A stretch of 64,000 bases of DNA from an uncultured Bacilli bacterium (GTDB taxonomy: Bacteria > Bacillota_I > Bacilli_A > RF39 > UBA660): positions 62,001 to 126,000 of the forward strand of contig CAKONK010000002.1 of assembly GCA_934097085.1 (NCBI GenBank). The letters are read 5' to 3'. Made by a program: the position numbers and the translations under genes. This document shows positions 17,233 through 24,920 of the stretch, piece after piece. Within the stretch, counting starts at the first letter, position 1. Each line of letters starts with the position of its first letter. The notes beneath the pieces are model-generated. The model ran no database searches. It was not told the DNA's origin and saw only the letters and a list, made by a program, of their open reading frames with translations.

Positions 17233-17993
17233 CTTGGATACCCCACATACATTAAACCATTTGTAATAATTCCACCCATTCCATTTGCACCATATTTGGT
17301 TTTTTCCAATAATTCTGGGACATTTATTTGAGTATCAGTTTTGGTAAGAGCAATAGTCGAGGCAATTATCGCAGGATCTAAAGCGTGAATGTTTACTCTT
17401 TTAGGACTTGAAGCAAAATTAGCACCTGCTTTTATTAAATCTTCATAATCACTTTGACAAGCACCCGCTATAATAACCAATCTTTCGTGACTTTTTTCAT
17501 AATTTCGAGCTTGTTTAATTGCTCTTACAAAATTTTTAGAGTTCTTATAATTATTTATATCATTTTTATTTCCTTTTTTAGCATAATACGCATCATGCCC
17601 AGTTATTACTAAAATATCTGGTTTAATTTCTTTTAAAAGAATAGGAATTTGTTTTGCAATTTCGTTTTCATTAATTTTTTTACCTATAGCATAAATTTTA
17701 TTTGCTTTATAAAATTTTAAACATTTTTCTAAATATTCATTATCTCCGTCAATATGTAATATTTTCGCTGGCAAATAAAAATAACTTGTTCTATCGTTAT
17801 TAATATCTAATTCTATTAGAAAATCATCGGGCTTTTCATTTGTTTTTACTAAATCAAAAATATCACTATCAGCATAAAGTCTATCATAAACGCCTTTTAA
17901 ATAAACTGTATCTTCACTTATTGATATAACTTTAAAAATAATATCATTATTATGACTTTTTCTCGTTACAAAATCGCCTTTTTCTATATTCAA
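17229..17993 (-). CDS. yabG: Sporulation-specific peptidase YabG
   Basis: 254 residues with a TTG start (AATGGTGATATT precedes it). It begins with a GDFVTRKSHNNDIIFKV segment, and PDILVITGHDAYYAKKG, ERLVIIAGACQSDYEDLIKAGANFASSP and the YGANGMGGI ending are YabG signatures. In Bacillus it is a sigma-K-driven coat-processing cysteine protease; C179-like Cys in GACQSD and His in GHDAYY are likely active-site residues. Start is chosen because no ATG lies nearby upstream. Confidence 0.92.
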   Translation of the reverse strand: MNIEKGDFVTRKSHNNDIIFKVISISEDTVYLKGVYDRLYADSDIFDLVKTNEKPDDFLIELDINNDRTSYFYLPAKILHIDGDNEYLEKCLKFYKANKIYAIGKKINENEIAKQIPILLKEIKPDILVITGHDAYYAKKGNKNDINNYKNSKNFVRAIKQARNYEKSHERLVIIAGACQSDYEDLIKAGANFASSPKRVNIHALDPAIIASTIALTKTDTQINVPELLEKTKYGANGMGGIITNGLMYVGYPR

Positions 17994-18032
17994 AATATCA
18001 CCATTAAAGTTTATTCAAAATAAAAAAAATTA

Positions 18033-19235
18033 TTAATCCAATTTTGAAATTGCATTAATAATTGCTATTTTTCCATATTCATATGTAAGTGATCCTTGCT
18101 GATATACAATATATGGTGGTTTTATTGGTCCATCACAAGAAAGCTCGATTGATGAACCTTGTGTAAATGAACCACTTGCCATAATTATTTTATTAGAGTA
18201 CCCAGGAATGTCCGACTTTTCAGGTATTACATTTGAATCTATTGCACACATTGATTGAATACTTTGAACATATTTTACCATATCTTTTTCATTATGAAAG
18301 GTTATACACTGTACAATATCTACTCTATCATCATAGTACTTTGGCTGGACATCATACCCCTTTTTTTCAAGAAGATAACTAGTAAGTATTGCAGTTTTTA
18401 AAGCAGAACCAACTACAGAGGGAGCAAAATATAACCCTTTTAAAATATCTTTATTTGCCCCTAAAGAAGGTCCAACATCTTTACCTTCGCCAGGAAGATT
18501 AAGTCTTTCACCAGCAAGAGAGCAAAGATCTTTTCTTCCAACAATATAAGCACCGTTACTAGCAATACCTCCACCTAAATTTTTAATTAATGAACCAACT
18601 ACAATATCAGCACCAACCTGGGTAGGCTCTTTTGTACTAACAAGTTCACAATAACAGTTATCAACCATAACAATACTTTTTGGTGATACTTTCTTAATTA
18701 ATTTTATTACTTTTTCAAGTTTTTCAATACTTAAACTTTTTCTTTGTGAATAACCTTTTGACCTTTGAATTTCAATTACCTTATAAAACTTATTACTTAA
18801 TTTTGAATTAATCGTTTCGTAATCAAAGTCATCATTAATTAAATCAATTTGCTCATAATCTATGTTAAAGGCTTTTAAAGAACTAGGGTTTTCCTTTATT
18901 CCGATTACTTCATCAAGTGTATCATATGGTTTTCCTGTAATAGATAAAAGTGTATCATTTGGTCTAAGTAAAGCAAATAAACAAACTGTTAAAGCGTGAG
19001 AACCAGATATAAACTGATTTCTAACTAAAGCATCTTCACATTTAAAAATATCTGCATATATTCTTTCGATTTTATCTCTGCCATTGTCAGCATAACCATA
19101 ACCAGTGGTTATATTAAAATCATTTTCCGATACTTCTTCTTTGATAAAAGCATTAAGTACCTTTTGAGAGTTATAATAAACAACATCATCAACTTTATCT
19201 AGATACTTTTTTATATCTTTTTCAATATCTAACAT
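18033..19235 (-). CDS. PLP-dependent methionine gamma-lyase family protein (YnbB-like)
   Basis: 400 residues. GSHALTVCLFALLRPND, GKPYDTLDEVIG, VMVDNCYCELV and the Lys site VGSLIKNLGGG identify the PLP family often annotated aluminum resistance / methionine gamma-lyase; the Bacillus member is YnbB. The substrate is not established. It overlaps the SDR gene by 7 bp, forming a two-gene unit inserted between rsmA and yabG, which are near neighbours in Bacillus. Confidence 0.85.
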   Translation of the reverse strand: MLDIEKDIKKYLDKVDDVVYYNSQKVLNAFIKEEVSENDFNITTGYGYADNGRDKIERIYADIFKCEDALVRNQFISGSHALTVCLFALLRPNDTLLSITGKPYDTLDEVIGIKENPSSLKAFNIDYEQIDLINDDFDYETINSKLSNKFYKVIEIQRSKGYSQRKSLSIEKLEKVIKLIKKVSPKSIVMVDNCYCELVSTKEPTQVGADIVVGSLIKNLGGGIASNGAYIVGRKDLCSLAGERLNLPGEGKDVGPSLGANKDILKGLYFAPSVVGSALKTAILTSYLLEKKGYDVQPKYYDDRVDIVQCITFHNEKDMVKYVQSIQSMCAIDSNVIPEKSDIPGYSNKIIMASGSFTQGSSIELSCDGPIKPPYIVYQQGSLTYEYGKIAIINAISKLD

Positions 19236-19951
19236 ATACTTCCTCCATCAACCCTTATAACTGAGTTATTTATATAACTTTCATTTGCTACAAAAAAGAC
19301 AACATTTGCTATTTCTTCAGGTTTAGCAAATCTTTTAAGTAAAATACCTTTTTTAATATTTTTAATTTGTTTTATAGATAAATCTTTTGTTTGATCTGTT
19401 TCAACCCATCCTGGACATATAGCATTCACTCTAATCTTCGGAGCAAATATTTTAGCAAAATTATGGGTAAGGGAAATTACACCTGCTTTCGATGCATCAT
19501 AATCAATACTTTCTGGGTAATATGTATCAATTCCATTAGTCGAAGAAATATTAACTATACTCCCACTTTTCATTAATTTTGATATATATTTTGTAACTAG
19601 AAATGTACCATTTAAATTAACATCAATTACTTTTTTAAAATCATCATAAGTTTTAAAATCTAAAATCATATCATTACAAATTCCTGCATTATTAACTAAA
19701 ACATCTATTTTACCAAATTTAGCTTTAATTAAACCAGCCATATTAATAACATCTTCCTCTTTTGAAACATCACACTTAATAATTTCACATCTAACATTAT
19801 ATTTTGTAATAATTTCATTTTTTAAAGAAAGTGCTTCATTTTCACTATTTAAATAATTAATTATTACATCAAAGTTATTCATCGCAAATTTCTCTATAAT
19901 CGATGCACCTATTCCTCTTGAGGAACCAGTTACCAAAATAGTTTTTCTCAT
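19229..19951 (-). CDS. Short-chain dehydrogenase/reductase (FabG-like)
   Basis: 240 residues. Rossmann motif TGSSRGIG (8-15), NNAG, catalytic Ser in VNISSTNG and YDASK (YxxxK) are complete, as is the CPGWVETD ending motif. It resembles 3-oxoacyl-ACP reductase, but there is no fatty-acid context; it may act on another substrate together with the PLP enzyme that overlaps it. Confidence 0.85.
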   Translation of the reverse strand: MRKTILVTGSSRGIGASIIEKFAMNNFDVIINYLNSENEALSLKNEIITKYNVRCEIIKCDVSKEEDVINMAGLIKAKFGKIDVLVNNAGICNDMILDFKTYDDFKKVIDVNLNGTFLVTKYISKLMKSGSIVNISSTNGIDTYYPESIDYDASKAGVISLTHNFAKIFAPKIRVNAICPGWVETDQTKDLSIKQIKNIKKGILLKRFAKPEEIANVVFFVANESYINNSVIRVDGGSIC

Positions 19952-19976
19952 AAAAATCCCCTTTCAAGCAATTTGT

Positions 19977-20005
19977 ATTATATAATATAAAAAATAAAAT
20001 AACAA
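19977..20005 (-). promoter_or_regulatory. Promoter of the SDR-PLP enzyme unit
   Basis: Minus strand: TTGTTA (20000-20005), 17-base spacer, TATAAT (19977-19982). It sits in the U-run side of the rsmA terminator. Confidence 0.65.
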
Positions 20006-20026
20006 GAAAAAGTGCCTTTAGCACTC
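20000..20026 (-). terminator. Terminator overlapping the rsmA stop
   Basis: Stem AGTGC/GCACT (20011-20015 with 20021-20025) followed by a T-run on the minus strand; the rsmA stop codon (20018-20020) is in the loop. Confidence 0.7.
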
Positions 20027-20785
20027 TAAACTCTTAAAAATTTCAATAAATATATCTTCCCTAATTTGCTCTGCACGAACACTTTCAGTTAATCCATATT
20101 TATTTAATACATTCATTATCTTTTCAAAATCATAAGAAACAATGTTATTTTTCAAAGTCTTTCTTTTATGAGAAAAACTTTCCTTAAGAAAAGCAAAGTA
20201 TTTTTCTGGATTAATATCAGGCACTTTATCTTTTAAAGATAAAGAAATAACTTCACTATCTACCTTTGGCACGGGATCAAAATTATTCTTAGATACAAAT
20301 ATTTCTTTATTTACTTCATAATAAAAATTTAAAAATAAAGTAAAATAACCATAATCTTTAGTATTAACTTTGGCACTATATCTATCAGCGACTTCTTTTT
20401 GAACCATAAAAACCATTTTTTGAGCTTTAATATTATTTATTAAAAATTCTAAAATTGGACTTGTTATATAGTAAGGTAAATTACCCACTACAAAAACATT
20501 TTGATATGCTTTAGTAATTTCTTTTAAATCTACATTTAAAATATCTTCATATATTATTTTACATTTTTCACTTTGATATTTATCTAAATAAACTTTTAAA
20601 TCTGTATCTATTTCAATACACACTAAATCACAAGCCTTTTGTGTTAAATATTTAGTAAGAGCACCTCTTCCTGGGCCAATTTCAATAATTAAATCATTTT
20701 CAGTTGGATATACTAAATCAGTTATATTTTTAATTATTTCTTCATTTTTTAAAAAGTTTTGACCATAATATTTTTTAGCTTTCAT
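20018..20785 (-). CDS. rsmA: 16S rRNA dimethyladenosine transferase KsgA
   Basis: 255 residues from the ATG at 20785; MKAKKYYGQNFL matches the usual KxxxGQNFL start, so the longer frame is rejected. It dimethylates A1518 and A1519. IEIGPGRGALTKYL (SAM site) and VGNLPYYITSPI (NLPY) are intact. The start overlaps the end of the 3D-like gene by 11 bp. RnmV, which normally precedes it in Bacillus, is absent here. Confidence 0.95.
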   Translation of the reverse strand: MKAKKYYGQNFLKNEEIIKNITDLVYPTENDLIIEIGPGRGALTKYLTQKACDLVCIEIDTDLKVYLDKYQSEKCKIIYEDILNVDLKEITKAYQNVFVVGNLPYYITSPILEFLINNIKAQKMVFMVQKEVADRYSAKVNTKDYGYFTLFLNFYYEVNKEIFVSKNNFDPVPKVDSEVISLSLKDKVPDINPEKYFAFLKESFSHKRKTLKNNIVSYDFEKIMNVLNKYGLTESVRAEQIREDIFIEIFKSLEC

Positions 20786-21311
20786 TATTCCATCCACTTC
20801 GTAATACATCATAGGTTGCATTAAATCTTCCAACAGTACCAATAGCATAATCATAACTTGGAGAAAGCAAATCTAAATCATTACCTGGAACACCTCTATC
20901 AAGAACAATTGCAATTATTGGTTCACTTGATATTCTTGGAGCATCAAACTTAACAATTGATCCACATGGTAAATTTGCGCTCGAAGCAACTATATTTACA
21001 GTACCATACTGACTATCGGGATAAGTAGTAGTGCCATCTTTAATATTGTAACTACTCATACACGCTAAAGTTCCACCACACAAAGGGCAATTAAAAATGT
21101 AACCTGTAATTTGACCATTAAAAGTATCTTTTGCACTATATAATGCATCATAATCAAATTCATTAATCTTTAATGCCATAGCAACTTCATCAATAGTTCT
21201 ATTTGGATTATTATTATGAACTCTCGCTTCATAAATAGGACTATTTGTAAAAGTCATAAATACTACAAAAACTAATATCAAAAATTGAAACATTTTTATT
21301 ACTTTCTTCAT
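20775..21311 (-). CDS. Exported 3D-domain-like (double-psi barrel) protein
   Basis: 178 residues. N-terminal signal anchor (MKKVIKMFQFLILVFVVFMT) and a C-terminal beta domain with AIVLDRGV, NDLDLLSPSYDYA and a preceding GTVNIVASSANLPCGSIVKF, which recalls the 3D/RlpA-like fold of YabE and MltA-type wall enzymes. Two Cys pairs in FNCPLCGGTLAC (about residues 74-85) are unusual for this fold and could bind metal or form disulfides. It lies where yabE lies in Bacillus (between tatD and rsmA), but no G5 or SPOR part is visible. Function in wall remodelling is inference. Confidence 0.6.
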   Translation of the reverse strand: MKKVIKMFQFLILVFVVFMTFTNSPIYEARVHNNNPNRTIDEVAMALKINEFDYDALYSAKDTFNGQITGYIFNCPLCGGTLACMSSYNIKDGTTTYPDSQYGTVNIVASSANLPCGSIVKFDAPRISSEPIIAIVLDRGVPGNDLDLLSPSYDYAIGTVGRFNATYDVLRSGWNNES

Positions 21312-21327
21312 ACTATCCTCTTATACA

Positions 21328-21342
21328 AAGTATTATAGCATA
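21328..21342 (-). promoter_or_regulatory. Extended -10 promoter of the 3D-like gene
   Basis: Minus strand TGCTATAAT with TATAAT at 21332-21337; the -35 is weak. Confidence 0.45.
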
Positions 21343-21359
21343 TAAACCTTTCAAAATAA

Positions 21360-21394
21360 AGAAAAAGTATATAATCATTACTAATCATATACTT
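21360..21394 (-). terminator. Rho-independent terminator of tatD
   Basis: Eleven-bp stem AAGTATATGAT/ATTATATACTT (21365-21375 with 21384-21394, one G-T pair), 8-base loop, then TTTTTC. The tatD TGA stop lies inside the stem. Confidence 0.75.
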
Positions 21395-22134
21395 ATATTA
21401 AATAACGTTTTCACATTAGAATTAGTTATTTTTTCTAATTCTTCAATTGAAATATTAAGATTTTCTGAAATAAACTGAGCAATACATTTTACATTTCCGG
21501 GGTAATTTTGTTTTCCTCTAAAAGGAACTGGTGTTAAATATGGACTATCAGTTTCAAATAAAATATTTTGAATGCCAATTTCTCTATATACCTCAATTAA
21601 CTTACAATTTTTAAAAGTAATCACCCCATTAACTCCTAAATAAAAGCCTAATTTAATATATTCTTTAGCCATTTCTAAACTACCAGAAAATGAATGAATT
21701 ACTCCCTTAACCTTATATTTTTTTAAAATATTAATTGCATCATAACCAGCATCTCTACTGTGAATTACAACAGGTAAATTATATTTTTCAGCAAGTGATA
21801 ATTGTTTTTCAAATACACTAATTTGCTTTTCTTTATTAAAACCATCATAATGATAGTCTAAACCTATCTCACCAATACCAACCACATTTGAATTATTTAA
21901 CTTTTTTTCTAACAAAGAAATATCTTCATCATTAATATCGTTTGCAAATTCTGGATGATAACCTATAACAGCATAAATACTGTCATTTTTAATACTTAAA
22001 ACTTCTTCATTAGTACTTTTATCACAACCAGCATTTATACATATATTAATACCATTATTTTTGGAGTTTTGAATAACTTCTTCAATATTGTCATAGTATT
22101 CTTTATATAAATGACAATGGGTATCTATAAACAT
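21385..22134 (-). CDS. tatD: TatD family metal-dependent hydrolase
   Basis: 249 residues. FIDTHCHL start, GEIGLDYHYDG, PVVIHSRDAGYDA, KGVIHSFSG and FETDSPYLTP are the metal-site motifs of the family (TIM barrel, DNase/tRNase activity in some members). The Bacillus homologue YabD also follows metG. It starts on the base where metG stops, so the two are coupled. Confidence 0.94.
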   Translation of the reverse strand: MFIDTHCHLYKEYYDNIEEVIQNSKNNGINICINAGCDKSTNEEVLSIKNDSIYAVIGYHPEFANDINDEDISLLEKKLNNSNVVGIGEIGLDYHYDGFNKEKQISVFEKQLSLAEKYNLPVVIHSRDAGYDAINILKKYKVKGVIHSFSGSLEMAKEYIKLGFYLGVNGVITFKNCKLIEVYREIGIQNILFETDSPYLTPVPFRGKQNYPGNVKCIAQFISENLNISIEELEKITNSNVKTLFNISI

Positions 22135-23666
22135 TATTTTTCAATCCTTGCAAATAATACTTCAGGTGAATTAACAGTATTTGGACTTTCATATTTACCA
22201 AATTCGTTAAGACTATCAAATTTTGTTTCTTTAGTATTAATTTGATTAAATATTTTCTCTGCAGTTGTAGGTAAAAATGCTTGTAATAAAACAGTGCCAA
22301 TTCTTATACACTCTAATAAGTTATAAAGGATACATTCAAGTCTTTCTTTTTTACTTTCATCTTTCGCAAGTATCCAAGGAGTAACATCATCAATATATTT
22401 ATTACATTTTCTAAATAAATCAAATATTTTATCTATAGCATTTGAAAGTTCTAAATTATCAACTAAAGTTGTAACATTTTCTTTTAAAGATGTAGCATAA
22501 TCAATTAAATCTTTATCTATATCTTCATAAGTCTTAGTATTAGTAACTTTACCATCAAAATATTTATTAACCATACCAATAGTTCTATTAACAAGGTTTC
22601 CTAATATATTTGCTAAATCTGAGTTTGTTCTTGTTATAAGGGCTTCCTCAGAAAAATTTCCATCACTTCCAAATGGTACCTCACGAAGTGCATAATATCT
22701 TACAGCATCCACTCCATAGGCATTAATATATTCTCTAGGATCTTTATAATTGCCTAAACTTTTTGATATTTTTCCACCATCTATTACTAGCCATCCATGA
22801 CCAAAAACCTTTTTAGGTAAAGGCAAATCTAATGCTTTTAACATAATAGGCCAAATAATTGTGTGAAATCTAACTATTTCCTTACCTACAATATGTAAAT
22901 CCGCTGGCCAATACTTTTTAAATAAACTATCATCATCGGTTAAATAACCTAAAGCAGAAATATAATTTGATAATGCATCAATCCAAACATAAACAACATG
23001 GTTTTCATCAAATGATACTGGTACACCCCATTTAAATGAAGTTCTTGATACACATAAATCTGAAAGACCAGGTTTAATAAAGTTATTAATCATTTCATTT
23101 TTTCTTGATGATGGTTCAATAAAATCTGGGTGACTTTCTAAAAATTTCTCGAGCCAAGCTTGATATTTAGAAAGTTTAAAGAAATATGCTTCCTCTTTTA
23201 CTTCGTGAACTTCTCTATGACAATCAGGACAATTACCATTTTCATCAAGTTGAGTTTCAGTCCAAAATGATTCACAAGGAGTACAATATAGTCCTTTATA
23301 TTCTCCTTTATAAATGTCCCCTTGATCATATAACTTTTTAAATATTTTTTGAACTACTTCTTCGTGTTCTTTATCAGTTGTTCTTATAAATTTATCATAA
23401 CTGATATTTAATGAAGACCATAAATCTTTGGCATTATCCACTATTTTGTCTACATATTCTTTTGGGGTAACTCCCTTTTCTTTAGCCTTTCTTTCAATTT
23501 TTTGACCGTGTTCATCTGTTCCAGTTAAGAAAAATGTATCATAACCAGATAATCTTTTAAATCTTGCAATTGAATCAGCAATTATAGTTGTATAACAATG
23601 ACCTATATGAAAATTATCAGATGGATAATATATAGGTGTTGTTATATAAAATTTTTTATTTTCCAT
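22134..23666 (-). CDS. metG: Methionyl-tRNA synthetase, without C-terminal tRNA-binding domain
   Basis: 510 residues. YYPSDNFHIGHCYT holds the HIGH motif, GGKISKSLGNY is KMSKS, and a zinc knuckle of CTPC and CPDC lies around residues 126-146. Many MetRS carry an extra EMAP-like C-terminal domain of about 120 residues; it is absent here. It follows dut in the T-box-controlled message. Confidence 0.97.
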   Translation of the reverse strand: MENKKFYITTPIYYPSDNFHIGHCYTTIIADSIARFKRLSGYDTFFLTGTDEHGQKIERKAKEKGVTPKEYVDKIVDNAKDLWSSLNISYDKFIRTTDKEHEEVVQKIFKKLYDQGDIYKGEYKGLYCTPCESFWTETQLDENGNCPDCHREVHEVKEEAYFFKLSKYQAWLEKFLESHPDFIEPSSRKNEMINNFIKPGLSDLCVSRTSFKWGVPVSFDENHVVYVWIDALSNYISALGYLTDDDSLFKKYWPADLHIVGKEIVRFHTIIWPIMLKALDLPLPKKVFGHGWLVIDGGKISKSLGNYKDPREYINAYGVDAVRYYALREVPFGSDGNFSEEALITRTNSDLANILGNLVNRTIGMVNKYFDGKVTNTKTYEDIDKDLIDYATSLKENVTTLVDNLELSNAIDKIFDLFRKCNKYIDDVTPWILAKDESKKERLECILYNLLECIRIGTVLLQAFLPTTAEKIFNQINTKETKFDSLNEFGKYESPNTVNSPEVLFARIEK

Positions 23667-23675
23667 AAACCCTCC

Positions 23676-24149
23676 TTAATTATTGGTACTTCCAATGCCA
23701 CCAGTACGTTTTTGATTATTTTCTTCGCCACAAGTTAAGTATTTAATTATAATTCCTTGAGCATAGGCATCACCTTTATTAATTACAAAATCTTTTGTTC
23801 CTTCATTTTGAAGTGCAACATACATATGACCTTCATTAGATTCATTATTATAGTAGTCAGCATCTATAACACCTACTTGATTACATAGTCTAATATTATA
23901 TTTAAAGCCCATTGAACTTCTTACAACTATCAAAAGTACTTCATCATCTTGAAGTTTTACTTTATAACCTGTAGGTATTTTCTTTATTTCTCCGGGTTTA
24001 ATTGTAACATCTTCGAAAGCAATAAAATCATAGCCAGCACTTTTACTAGTCTTTCTAATTGGAAGAACTATACTTTCATATAATTTTTCATCATCCTTTA
24101 CACTTTTTTTAAATTCCTCAAAACTTATTTTTTCAAATCCTCTTTCCAT
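23676..24149 (-). CDS. dut: dUTP diphosphatase
   Basis: 157 residues. The five dUTPase motifs are present in order: SAGYD, RSSMG, GVIDADYYNN, YAQGIII and RTGGIGSTN. The enzyme is a trimer that removes dUTP. It is the first gene after the T-box terminator, so dut and metG share regulation by tRNA charging, an odd pairing. RBS AGAGGAG. Confidence 0.93.
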   Translation of the reverse strand: MERGFEKISFEEFKKSVKDDEKLYESIVLPIRKTSKSAGYDFIAFEDVTIKPGEIKKIPTGYKVKLQDDEVLLIVVRSSMGFKYNIRLCNQVGVIDADYYNNESNEGHMYVALQNEGTKDFVINKGDAYAQGIIIKYLTCGEENNQKRTGGIGSTNN

Positions 24150-24173
24150 TTACACTCCTCTTTTCTAAAAAAC

Positions 24174-24352
24174 AAAAAATCACGAACTAAAGGACGAATA
24201 TAATCCGCGGTACCACCTTAATTCATGATTTACATGCACTTTCTAATTATAAGGTAATTAACCATTAAACTCAAAGACTCACAATATAAATCGTTATTAC
24301 TTAATTCCACCAAACTTAAGCTCTCTATAAATTCAATTTATAAATCTTTCTT
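24174..24352 (-). promoter_or_regulatory. T-box riboswitch before dut-metG
   Basis: The minus strand holds the T-box sequence AAGGTGGTACCGCGG (24205-24219), the Stem I distal loop GGTGGAA (24305-24311) on a CTTAA/TTAAG stem, AGAGAG before it, and a terminator AATCATGAATTAAGG/CCTTTAGTTCGTGATT followed by six T. UGGU in the bulge would pair with a tRNA ending ACCA. The specifier loop reads TTGTGAG; GTG is the triplet in the usual place, not the ATG expected for metG, but my manual fold is not certain. Confidence 0.9.
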
Positions 24353-24371
24353 CTCCACATTTAATAAGTCA

Positions 24372-24400
24372 ATATTACCATAATTTTTAACGGTTTTCAA
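24372..24400 (-). promoter_or_regulatory. Promoter of the T-box leader
   Basis: Minus strand: TTGAAA (24395-24400, inside the 3' end of spoVT), 17-base spacer ending TGG, TAATAT (24372-24377). Confidence 0.6.
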
Positions 24401-24875
24401 TAAGTTTTAATATAATATTTGTAAGAATTTTTTCTTCATTTGTAAATGCTGTTTCCTTAGTAAACATAAGTAAACCCAAAATATCACTTTCTACAATTAT
24501 TGGATAAATTACAAAATATCCATTTATTTTATTAATAGTTTCTTTATTAATACTTTCATATCTTTTTCTTTCTTCGATTAGTTCAAGTAACTTACTATCA
24601 AGCTCTTTATTTTTAAAATTTCCTATGGTAATAATCTTTTCTTTATTGGTTACAAAGACCTTTATATTTAATTTTTCCTCAATAATTTTTACAACATTAT
24701 TCGAGTAATTTAAAATATTATCACTTTTTTCATATTTTGTTAAAACTATTTTCATATCATCAATAAATATTTCTAAATCATCATTACTATGTATACCAAG
24801 TACATTACGAATTTCTTTGGGAATTACTATTCTTCCTAACTCATCTATTTTTCTTACAATACCTGTACTTTTCAA
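24387..24875 (-). CDS. spoVT: Stage V sporulation regulator SpoVT (AbrB family)
   Basis: 162 residues from a TTG at 24875 (GAGGTG spaced six bases); an in-frame GTG three codons earlier overlaps the RBS. KSTGIVRKIDELGRIVIPKEIR is the AbrB swapped-hairpin DNA-binding domain; the rest is a GAF-like domain (about 55-162) as in SpoVT, which tunes sigma-G genes in the forespore. It follows mfd as in Bacillus (spoVC-mfd-spoVT). Confidence 0.9.
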   Translation of the reverse strand: MKSTGIVRKIDELGRIVIPKEIRNVLGIHSNDDLEIFIDDMKIVLTKYEKSDNILNYSNNVVKIIEEKLNIKVFVTNKEKIITIGNFKNKELDSKLLELIEERKRYESINKETINKINGYFVIYPIIVESDILGLLMFTKETAFTNEEKILTNIILKLIENR

Positions 24876-24905
24876 AAAACACACCTCATATTTAGTGTGT
24901 TTTCT
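24873..24905 (-). terminator. Hairpin after mfd that overlaps the spoVT RBS and start
   Basis: Minus strand: stem AAAACACAC/GTGTGTTTT (24876-24884 with 24895-24903), loop including part of the spoVT Shine-Dalgarno, and a T-run that ends at the TTG start. It could terminate mfd transcripts or hide the spoVT RBS. Confidence 0.6.
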
Positions 24906-24920
24906 TTTTTATAGATTATA

